This document shows, piece after piece, positions 57,412 to 64,000 of a DNA stretch of 64,000 nucleotides (its first letter is position 1; each line of letters opens with the position of its first letter). The position numbers and the translations under genes are program-made. The notes beneath the pieces were generated by a model that saw only the letters and a program-made list of their open reading frames with translations, was not told where the DNA came from and searched no databases. Source of the DNA: Rhodopseudomonas sp. BR0M22 (GTDB lineage: Bacteria > Pseudomonadota > Alphaproteobacteria > Rhizobiales > Xanthobacteraceae). The DNA is taken from NCBI RefSeq assembly GCF_010907035.1, contig NZ_QUMK01000001.1:97064-161063 (forward strand), read 5' to 3'.

Positions 57412-58386
57412 TTACGGCTTCAAAATCGACGCCCCGGTCGTGACGCGCCCTTCCAGATCGACATGCGCCTTGGCGGCGTCCTTGAGCGCATAGGCGTGGT
57501 TGATCGGAACGTGCAGATGGCCCTCGATCACCGCCGAAAACAGCGTGTCGGCGCCCTCGATCAGCTCCTTGCGCGTGCCGATATAGTCATTCAGCTTCGG
57601 CCGGGTCGCGAACAGCGAGCCGTGGTTGTTGAGCTCGGTGAGCGCGAACGGCGGCACCGGACCTGAGGCGTTGCCGAACGATACGAACAGCCCGCGCGGC
57701 TTGATGCACTTCAGCGAACCGGGGAACGTCGCCTTGCCGACGCCGTCGTAGACCACGTCGCAGAGCTCATTGCGGCTGATCTGCTTGACCCGCGCCACCC
57801 AGTCCTCTTCGTTGTAAAGGATGACGTGGTCGCACCCATTGGCGAGCGCGAGATCCGCCTTGGCCTTGGAGCCGACGGTGCCGATGACATGCGCGCCGAG
57901 CGCCCGCGCCCATTGGCATGCGAGCAGGCCGATGCCGCCGGCAGCAGCGTGGATCAGCACGCGATGGCCGGGCTCCACCTTGAACGTCTTGTGCAGCAGG
58001 TACCACACCGTCAGGCCCTTGAGCATCAGCACCGCGCCCTGCTCGTAGGTGATGTGGTCCGGCAGCTTCACCAGCTTGGCGGCTTCGATGTTGCGCTCGG
58101 TGGCATAGCCGCCGAGGTTGGAATAATACGCGACGCGGTCGCCGGGATGAAAATTGGTGACGTGCGGGCCAACCGAGACGACCTCGCCTGCGCCCTCGTT
58201 GCCGATCACGAAGGGCAGCGACGGCGCCTTGTACAGGCCGGTGCGGAAATACACGTCGATGAAGTTGAGACCAACCGCGTGCTGGCGGATCCGGACCTCG
58301 CCCTCGCCCGGCGGTGCAAGCTCGACGTCCTCATAGGTCAGGACCTCCGGTCCGCCCACCTGATGCACCCGCACCGCCTTCGTCAT
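57412..58386 (-). CDS. Zinc-independent quinone oxidoreductase-like protein
   Basis: 324 residues from ATG 58386 (or 58389). MDR superfamily: GVGLNFID-type segment AVGLNFIDVYFRTGLYKAP, FVIGNEGAGEVVSVGPHV and NAD(P) motif HAAAGGIGLLACQWARALGAHVIGTVGS. The catalytic zinc Cys set of alcohol dehydrogenases is absent, as in QOR/zeta-crystallin. It probably reduces quinones or enals with NADPH. Confidence 0.9.
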   Translation of the reverse strand: MTKAVRVHQVGGPEVLTYEDVELAPPGEGEVRIRQHAVGLNFIDVYFRTGLYKAPSLPFVIGNEGAGEVVSVGPHVTNFHPGDRVAYYSNLGGYATERNIEAAKLVKLPDHITYEQGAVLMLKGLTVWYLLHKTFKVEPGHRVLIHAAAGGIGLLACQWARALGAHVIGTVGSKAKADLALANGCDHVILYNEEDWVARVKQISRNELCDVVYDGVGKATFPGSLKCIKPRGLFVSFGNASGPVPPFALTELNNHGSLFATRPKLNDYIGTRKELIEGADTLFSAVIEGHLHVPINHAYALKDAAKAHVDLEGRVTTGASILKP

Positions 58387-58471
58387 CATCGTCCCCTTGG
58401 GTCTCGTGTGTGCGTCACCGAAAGCCATCGCCCCGGTGTTGTCAACCGGGGCCGATGGGTGCCGCACAGCG

Positions 58472-59197
58472 TCACCGCGGCTTGGCGCGATTGCGCTTGG
58501 CGAGCACGTTGAAGAACTCCACCGCCGCCGAGAACAGGATGGCGAAGTAGATGTAGCCGCGCGGGATGTGGAAAGCGAAGCCGTCCGCCACCAGCGCCAC
58601 GCCGATCAGCACCAGGAAGGCCAGAGCCAACATCTTGGTGGTCGGATGTTCGGTGACGAATCGCGACACCGGTCCGGACGAGACGTACATCACCGCCATC
58701 GCGATCAGGACCGCAGCAACCATGATCTCGATGTCCTGCGCCATGCCGATCGCGGTGATGATCGAGTCGATCGAGAACACCAGGTCGACGACCACGATCT
58801 GCAAGATCACCCAGAAGAAGGCCCGATCGGCGGCCGAAGACGACTCGGTGCCATCGTGCTTGGCTTCGACCTCGGCATGAATTTCGTGGGTCGCCTTGGC
58901 GATCAGAAACAGCCCGCCCAGGATCAGGATGATGTCGCGCCAGGAGAATGCCTTGTCGGCGACGCTGAATACCGGCGTGGTCAGGCCGATCAGCCAGACC
59001 AGGACGCTCAGTAGCATCAGGCGGAACAGCAGCGCCAGTGCGAGACCGATCTGCCGCGCCCGCGTCGCCCGCGGCTCGGGTATCCGCGACACCAGCACGG
59101 ACAGGAAGATGACGTTATCGATGCCGAGCACGATTTCCAGCGCCGTCAGGGTAAGCAGCGCAGCCCAGGCTTCGGGACTGGACAACAATTCAATCAT
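58472..59197 (-). CDS. TerC-family integral membrane protein
   Basis: 241 residues with seven hydrophobic segments. The TerC hallmarks EIVLGIDNVIFLSVL in the first helix and VDLVFSIDSIITAIG in the middle carry the conserved Asp residues. Family members are linked to Mn2+ export at or near the translocon. Its start overlaps the pcs stop (ATGA), so the two genes are translationally coupled. Confidence 0.92.
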   Translation of the reverse strand: MIELLSSPEAWAALLTLTALEIVLGIDNVIFLSVLVSRIPEPRATRARQIGLALALLFRLMLLSVLVWLIGLTTPVFSVADKAFSWRDIILILGGLFLIAKATHEIHAEVEAKHDGTESSSAADRAFFWVILQIVVVDLVFSIDSIITAIGMAQDIEIMVAAVLIAMAVMYVSSGPVSRFVTEHPTTKMLALAFLVLIGVALVADGFAFHIPRGYIYFAILFSAAVEFFNVLAKRNRAKPR

Positions 59198-59928
59198 CGG
59201 GGGGCTCGTTGGAATAAGCGGATGACACTATCGGCGAGACAGACGTACAGCGCGATCGCGCACAGAACGATCGTCACCGGGAGCGCGACCTCGAAATCGC
59301 GGACGATCGCATATGCAGAAAGCACCGCCCACAGCACGATCAGCGTCAGGGTCAGCGCGCGCAGCCGCGCTACGCGCACCGGATGCACGACGCGAAACGG
59401 CACGAAGGTGAGCACGATCAAGGCGGCGATCCCAAGACTGCCTGCGAGCGCTGGCGGGTGCAGCAGAAACAAATAGAACGCCGCGGCGTTCCACAGCGCC
59501 GGAAAGCCGCGGAAGTGATTGTCCTCGGTCTTCATCCGGCGATCGGCGAAGTACATCGCCGAACTGATCACGATGCCGACGCCGAGCAGCGGCGCCGCAA
59601 TCGGCAACAGCAGGCCACTGGCCGTGATCGCATAGGCCGGCACGAACACGTAGGTGAGAAAGTCGACCACCAGATCGAGCACGTCGCCCGACCATTGCGG
59701 CTGCAGCCGCGCGACGTCCAGGCGCCGGGCCAGCGGACCGTCGATCGCGTCGACCAGCAGCGCCAGCCCGAGCCATGCGAACATTCCGGCCCAATGCTGG
59801 CGGACCGCCTCGAGCAGAGCGAGCAGCGCAATCGCAGCCCCGGCAGCCGTGAACAGGTGAACGCCGAGCGCGGCAGCGCGGCGTGAGCCAGATCCGGGCG
59901 GCGGTTGCGAAGGGCCCTGCGGTGTCAT
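59194..59928 (-). CDS. pcs: Phosphatidylcholine synthase
   Basis: 244 residues. The CDP-alcohol phosphotransferase motif is IDGPLAR, with the trailing Gly and Asp residues in WSGDVLDLVVDF. Eight hydrophobic segments are visible. Pcs condenses choline with CDP-diacylglycerol in one step, a route found in Rhizobiales and relatives. NHFRGFPALWN is typical of Pcs. It heads a two-gene unit with terC, divergent from the monooxygenase. Confidence 0.93.
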   Translation of the reverse strand: MTPQGPSQPPPGSGSRRAAALGVHLFTAAGAAIALLALLEAVRQHWAGMFAWLGLALLVDAIDGPLARRLDVARLQPQWSGDVLDLVVDFLTYVFVPAYAITASGLLLPIAAPLLGVGIVISSAMYFADRRMKTEDNHFRGFPALWNAAAFYLFLLHPPALAGSLGIAALIVLTFVPFRVVHPVRVARLRALTLTLIVLWAVLSAYAIVRDFEVALPVTIVLCAIALYVCLADSVIRLFQRAPR

Positions 59929-60060
59929 CGAACGTCGTGCATATCAGGTCGGACGCCGATCTGCACAATCAGTTGCGGCGTTCGGTCGCGCAAGGGCCCA
60001 AGAACGTTAATGTTTCGCGGCGGACTTGAAATCGCCGCGGCCCGGCGCAATTGTCCCGAC

Positions 60061-61257
60061 ATGACCCAGAGCCTGCTCGAGCCCAACAGCTATGACGCCA
60101 TCGTGGTCGGCGGCGGCCCCGCCGGCCTCACCGCCGCCATCGCGCTTGCCGATAGCGGCGCGATCACCGCCCTGGTCGCTCGGCGAGTGCCCTACGGCGA
60201 CAACCGCACGACCGCCCTGCTCGGCGATTCGATCGATATCCTCGACCGGCTCGACGTCTGGCGGCGTTGCTCGGGGAAGGCCGCAGCGCTCCGGGCGATG
60301 CGGCTGGTCGACGATACCGGACGGCTGATCCGCGCGCCCGAGGTCAAGTTCGCGTCCGACGAAATCGGCATGGACGCATTCGGTTACAATATCGAGAACC
60401 GCGCGCTGCTGATCGCACTGGAGGAACGCGCGGCCGAACTGTCGAACCTCGAACGCTTCGACGACGAAGCCGACAGCGTCATCCCAGGCGACGAAGAAGC
60501 GGTGGTGCGGCTGCGCGGCGGCGCAACGCTATCGGCGACGCTGGTTGTCGGAGCCGATGGGCGGCAGTCGCAGTGTCGCGAGGCTGCCGGCATCAAGGTG
60601 AGCAGCCGAGCGCTGCACCAGTCCGCACTCACCTTCAACGTCAAGACCACCCGCTCCCACGACAACGTCTCGACGGAATTTCACACCAAAGAAGGGCCGT
60701 GCGTGTTCGTGCCGCTGCCCGGCAAGCGAATGAGCATCGTCTGGGTGGCGTCGCCGAAGGAAGCGCAACGCCTGATGACCCTGTCCGACGACGAACTGTC
60801 GGCGGCGGCGGAGAGGCAGTCGCAGTCGGTCTACGGCAAGATGACGGTCGAGCCCGGCCGTAACCTGTTTCCGCTGGCGATCGAGAAGCCTGCGGCTTAC
60901 GCGCAGCATCGGATTGCGCTCGTCGGCGAGGCCGCCCATGTCGTGCCGCCGATCGGAGCGCAGGGTCTGAACATGGGACTGCGGGATGCCGGCGATCTCG
61001 CCGAGATCGTCCGTGAATCGATCGAGACCGGCGCCGACATCGGCTCGGATGCGGTCCTGTCGCGCTACGGCCGCAGCCGCGGCCCCGATATCGCCACTCG
61101 GACCGCAGCGATCGACATCGCCAACCGCACCCTGCTCAGCGGCCTGCTGCCGGCGCAGATGCTGCGCGCGGCCGGAATGCACCTGCTCGTTTCGGTCGGC
61201 CCGCTGCGACGGTTCGCGATGCGCGAAGGGCTGTCGCCGTTCTGGCGCTCGATCTGA
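60061..61257 (+). CDS. FAD-dependent monooxygenase, UbiH/UbiF/UbiL family
   Basis: 398 residues from ATG 60061. The dinucleotide motif is DAIVVGGGPAGLTAAIALA, followed by LVVGADGRQSQCRE (DG motif) and IALVGEAAHVVPPIGAQGLNMGLRDAGDLAEIV (GD-like motif, UbiH signature). It hydroxylates the aromatic ring in ubiquinone synthesis. Which ring position cannot be told from sequence; alphaproteobacteria use UbiL or UbiM in place of the E. coli set. Confidence 0.92.
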   Translation: MTQSLLEPNSYDAIVVGGGPAGLTAAIALADSGAITALVARRVPYGDNRTTALLGDSIDILDRLDVWRRCSGKAAALRAMRLVDDTGRLIRAPEVKFASDEIGMDAFGYNIENRALLIALEERAAELSNLERFDDEADSVIPGDEEAVVRLRGGATLSATLVVGADGRQSQCREAAGIKVSSRALHQSALTFNVKTTRSHDNVSTEFHTKEGPCVFVPLPGKRMSIVWVASPKEAQRLMTLSDDELSAAAERQSQSVYGKMTVEPGRNLFPLAIEKPAAYAQHRIALVGEAAHVVPPIGAQGLNMGLRDAGDLAEIVRESIETGADIGSDAVLSRYGRSRGPDIATRTAAIDIANRTLLSGLLPAQMLRAAGMHLLVSVGPLRRFAMREGLSPFWRSI

Positions 61258-61260
61258 CGC

Positions 61261-62217
61261 CTACCCGGGAAACGGGATCTGTCCGGTCCTGATCAGCCAC
61301 ATCACGGTGGTGAGCGTCACCACCGACACGAACGTGCCGATCAGCACTGCGACCGACGCCGGCTCGACCCAGGTGTTGTACTGGCGAGCAATCACGAACA
61401 CGTTCAGTGCCGGCGGTAATGAGGCCATCAGCACCGCGGTCGCCGCCCATACCGGCGAGAACGGCCCGAACGCCAGCACCAGACAGAATACGATCACCGG
61501 GTGCAGCAACAGCTTGACCGCCACCAGGCTCGGGATCTCCCACGGCACCCGGCCGAACGGCCGCAGCGCCACGGTGACGCCGAGCGTAAACAGCGCGACG
61601 GGCGCCGCGGCGTTCTGCAGGAACAGCAACATCTTGTCGATTGCCACCGGCAGCTCGACATGGAACGCGGCCGCCGCCGCCCCGCAATAGGCGGCGACGA
61701 TCAGCGGATGCAGCAGGATCTCCCGCAGCACCGCCAGGATGGTCGGGATCAACGGCCGCTTTTCGGCGGCAGTCAGCGCCATCCCGAGCGGCACGATCGA
61801 GAACAGGAAGATGGTGTCGAAGCAGAAGATCAGCGCGGTCGGCGCCGCCGCCTGCGTCCCGAGCACCGCCAGCGCCAAGCCCGGCCCCATGTAGCCGATA
61901 TTGCCGTAGCCGCCCGACAGCGCCGCCATCGTCGCCTCGCGCATCGACAGCTTGCCGATCGCCCGCCCGATCAGCCCGGACAGGAAGAACGCGATTGCGG
62001 TCGCCAGCGTGGTCGCCAGCACGAACGGCAGGTTGTTGAGCTCCTCGAACGGCGTCTTCGACATGATCCGGAAGAACAGGGCCGGCAACGACACGAAGAC
62101 CAGGAAGAAATTCATCCATACCAGCCCGGCCTCGGGCAGCTTCTTCCAGCGTCCGCAGGCAAAGCCGACGAAGATCAGACCAAAATATGGCAGGGCGAGA
62201 TTGAGAATGTCGATCAT
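61261..62217 (-). CDS. AEC-family (auxin efflux carrier) transporter
   Basis: 318 residues with about ten membrane helices in two five-helix halves. The N-terminal LALPYFGLIFVGFACGRW and the GGYGNIGYMGPGLAL segment with its conserved Gly-Asn pair are typical of AEC/PIN-like carriers. Bacterial members move organic acids such as malate or malonate. The stop lies 3 bp from the UbiH-like stop (convergent). Confidence 0.93.
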   Translation of the reverse strand: MIDILNLALPYFGLIFVGFACGRWKKLPEAGLVWMNFFLVFVSLPALFFRIMSKTPFEELNNLPFVLATTLATAIAFFLSGLIGRAIGKLSMREATMAALSGGYGNIGYMGPGLALAVLGTQAAAPTALIFCFDTIFLFSIVPLGMALTAAEKRPLIPTILAVLREILLHPLIVAAYCGAAAAAFHVELPVAIDKMLLFLQNAAAPVALFTLGVTVALRPFGRVPWEIPSLVAVKLLLHPVIVFCLVLAFGPFSPVWAATAVLMASLPPALNVFVIARQYNTWVEPASVAVLIGTFVSVVTLTTVMWLIRTGQIPFPG

Positions 62218-62340
62218 GCGTGCTGCGGCAGACGAAGCGTGGAACCGTGCGGTATCAGGGAAACCCCGGGTCGGCCACCGCGGAGCAGAGTCTCCGGTTT
62301 ACCACTAGCGTCCGCCGCCAAGCTGGTCTATCCGACTCCG

Positions 62341-62673
62341 ATGATCAAAACGCGAACCGCAAAATTTCAGATCGGCCAGATCGTCCGCCACCGGATCTTC
62401 TCGTTCCGCGGGGTGGTGTTCGACATCGATCCGGAATTCGCCAACACCGAAGAGTGGTGGCTGGCGATTCCCGAAGAGGTGCGGCCGAGCAAGGACCAAC
62501 CGTTCTATCACCTGCTGGCGGAGAACGCGGAGTCGGAATACGTCGCCTACGTGTCGGAGCAGAATCTGCTGCCAGACGATTCCGGCGAACCGATCCGGCA
62601 TTCCCAGGTGGCCGAGATCTTCATCAAGGACAAGTCCGGCGGCTACCGTCCGCGTAATCCGTCGCTGAACTAA
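62341..62673 (+). CDS. hspQ: Heat shock protein HspQ
   Basis: 110 residues from ATG 62341. The YccV/HspQ domain opens with AKFQIGQIVRHRIFSFRGVVFDIDPEF and continues with YHLLAENAESEYVAYVSEQNL. HspQ binds hemimethylated DNA in E. coli and acts as an allosteric activator of Lon. Length and sequence are typical. Confidence 0.96.
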   Translation: MIKTRTAKFQIGQIVRHRIFSFRGVVFDIDPEFANTEEWWLAIPEEVRPSKDQPFYHLLAENAESEYVAYVSEQNLLPDDSGEPIRHSQVAEIFIKDKSGGYRPRNPSLN

Positions 62674-62796
62674 GCGCCTCGACGATCGCCGCCTTGAAAG
62701 ACCGGGCGGCGCGGACTTCCCGCACGGCGCCTCACGCGAAAGCATAGACGCGTCGAATGCCGCCTCCCTGCTAAGCTGTCATGGGAGGGACTTCTC

Positions 62797-63369
62797 ATGA
62801 TGCTGACAGCGGAGCTTCTGCGCCGGACACTTGCAACAGTGCTCGGTTTGGCCAAAGCGCAGGGCGGCTTCGACTACCGCCTGATTGGCACGGCCGCGGA
62901 CCTGCTGCGCGGAATACCGATCGAGCCGGGCGACGTCGATTTTCTGATGCGCGCACGCGCCGACGTCGACACCTTCGCGCGGGCACTCGCCCCCTATCGA
63001 TGCCTGAGTCCGCCGACCTGGATGCCCTGTTGCGTGCAATATTACGCTGCGTTCGAAGTGGACGGCGTTCAGGTCGACGCCAGTACCGTCGAGTCTTCGT
63101 CCCAGTCCCCTTTCATCGAAGCCTTCGGCAGCGGTCCATGGACGCATTTTTCCGAGATCGCCGTTGCCGATACGCGCATTCCGGTGGTGGCGCCCGAATT
63201 GCGGCTGGCAACAGAACTTTGTCGCGACCGCAAAGACCAGACCGCGATCATCACCCGCTGGATGCGCGACCATGGCTGCGACGCGCCGCTGCTGAGGAAC
63301 GCCATGGAAGCGCGCGGCATCGACAAGGCAACCCAGTCGTCCGTGCTGGCGGCCATCGCCGGCCGATAG
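62797..63369 (+). CDS. Putative nucleotidyltransferase-fold protein
   Basis: 190 residues with a strong GGGAGGG site before ATG 62797. IGTAADLLRGIPIEPGDVDFLM resembles the G-[ST]-x-A...LRG...DxD motif of polymerase-beta-like nucleotidyltransferases, and later AGNR-type spacing with VAPELRLATELCRDRKDQ could be the C-terminal helix part. The remaining catalytic Asp is not certain. It may be an inactive or atypical member. No neighbours explain its role. Confidence 0.6.
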   Translation: MMLTAELLRRTLATVLGLAKAQGGFDYRLIGTAADLLRGIPIEPGDVDFLMRARADVDTFARALAPYRCLSPPTWMPCCVQYYAAFEVDGVQVDASTVESSSQSPFIEAFGSGPWTHFSEIAVADTRIPVVAPELRLATELCRDRKDQTAIITRWMRDHGCDAPLLRNAMEARGIDKATQSSVLAAIAGR

Positions 63370-63400
63370 CGCAACGGCGGGCTGAGCGACGCGCAAACAA

Positions 63401-63426
63401 AAAGGGCGCCCACCAGGGCGCCCTTT
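63401..63426 (-). terminator. Rho-independent terminator of the ialB-like gene
   Basis: An 11-bp perfect stem (63401-63411 with 63416-63426), 4-nt loop, followed on the minus strand by TTGTTTG. It lies 25 bp beyond the stop of the gene at 63451. Confidence 0.88.
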
Positions 63427-63450
63427 GCGTTTCGCGATAGCAGTCGCGTG

Positions 63451-64000
63451 TTACTTGGCGGCCGGGTTGGCACCCGCCGGAGCCTGAGCTTCCAGCTTCT
63501 TGCGCTGCTCTTCGGCGCGCTTCTGCAGCTCTTCCTGCAGCTTCTTCTGGGTCTCTTCGAACTGCTTCGGGTCGGTCGGCGGGCCATCATAGGCCTTGGC
63601 GAATTCGGCCAGCGGCAGCGGCAGCGTCAGCGGCGCGCCGTTGGAGTTGATCGCCTGCACGATCAAGTTCTGGCCCTTCTTGAGCTGATTGATCAGTTCG
63701 GGCGTGGCTTCGTAGTCCGACATGCAGCCGTTGGCGAAGCAGATCACGTAAGGGCTCTGCAGCGGCGCGTTGCTGTCGACGATGATGCGCGTGCCATGCA
63801 CGAGCTGCATGCCGAGCGGCAACGTCACACGCAGGATCTTCTTCGGCTCGCCTTCCGGTTCGATGATCACCGCGGCGATCACCGGCTGACCGGATTCGAT
63901 GCGGCCGTCCTTGCCGGTAAAGCAAACCTGCTTGGCATTGGCGTCCTGCCCCTTGAGACAGAACTTGGTCCACGGCGCGTAGATGAGCTGAACCTGCTGC
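63451..64000 (-). CDS. Invasion-associated locus B (IalB) family protein, 3' part
   Basis: The gene enters from the right edge; its start is beyond base 64000. The visible frame of 182 codons includes VQLIYAPWTKFCLKGQD, QVCFTGKDGR, PVIAAVIIEPEGEPKKILRVTLPLGMQL, YVICFANGCMSDYEATPELI and NLIVQAIN, the Cys-rich IalB fold. A coiled-coil tail (EETQKKLQEELQKRAEEQRKKLEAQAP) ends it. IalB proteins are exported periplasmic proteins of unclear role in free-living relatives. A terminator follows. Confidence 0.9.
   Translation of the reverse strand, partial: QQVQLIYAPWTKFCLKGQDANAKQVCFTGKDGRIESGQPVIAAVIIEPEGEPKKILRVTLPLGMQLVHGTRIIVDSNAPLQSPYVICFANGCMSDYEATPELINQLKKGQNLIVQAINSNGAPLTLPLPLAEFAKAYDGPPTDPKQFEETQKKLQEELQKRAEEQRKKLEAQAPAGANPAAK

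Overview
The window looks like chromosome of a Rhodopseudomonas palustris-type alphaproteobacterium (Bradyrhizobiaceae). This rests on high GC, the conserved blocks glyA-nrdR-ribD-ribE-ribH-nusB-thiL and rpoZ-rsh-pdxJ-acpS-lepB-rnc-era-recO, a Pcs-type phosphatidylcholine synthase, a K+-independent H+-pyrophosphatase, a Mg-type HemB, an IalB-family protein, and several families of palindromic intergenic repeats typical of this group. The strain assignment is inference; no database search was made. I saw no rRNA, tRNA or CRISPR array.

Layout: 1-3.6 kb is the only clearly accessory stretch. It holds a DUF2171 gene cut by the window edge, an intact IS3-family (IS407-group) element with its frameshift site, a deleted hppA fragment, and two AT-richer genes for unknown membrane proteins. 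3.6-12 kb is one leftward housekeeping run (glyA, nrdR, ribD, ribE, ribH, nusB, thiL, hppA) broken only by palindromic repeats. 12-20 kb is mixed: SRPBCC-like protein, Nudix hydrolase, zinc ribbon, YghU-type GST, group III truncated haemoglobin, a trio of small unknown genes, a MarR/LdtR-like regulator, an acyl-CoA synthetase and a DUF6163-like protein. 20-23 kb reads rightward: hemB, RDD protein, bpt. 23-27 kb is an AaeB/FUSC-DUF1656-HlyD efflux operon with a divergent AraC regulator. 27-34.5 kb holds mntH, a small membrane protein, a NhaD/CitMHS-like antiporter, parC, and a divergent HxlR regulator/QorB-like reductase pair.

34.5-42.7 kb is the leftward rpoZ-rsh-pdxJ-acpS-lepB-rnc-era-orf-recO block, with stop/start overlaps at most junctions from pdxJ to the era-linked orf. 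43-47 kb holds a NYN-domain protein and a family 5 uracil-DNA glycosylase (rightward), then dapA, mscL, smpB and a PrxQ-like peroxiredoxin (leftward). 47-55.5 kb looks like a catabolic/transport locus: RraA-like and cupin genes, the 5-oxoprolinase set pxpB-pxpC-pxpA, an alpha/beta hydrolase, a NitT/TauT-type ABC transporter and a divergent LysR regulator. 55.5-64 kb carries a 49-residue membrane protein, rimO, a quinone-oxidoreductase-like gene, terC, pcs, a UbiH-family monooxygenase, an AEC transporter, hspQ, a possible nucleotidyltransferase-fold protein and the 3' part of an ialB-like gene.

The most unusual points are the IS/hppA-fragment rearrangement next to an AT-rich two-gene membrane module, the oxoprolinase-ABC-RraA locus, and several small uncharacterised genes with good ribosome binding sites. 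I found nothing that clearly amounts to a new complete system; the two-gene membrane module at 1.8-3.5 kb is the best candidate.
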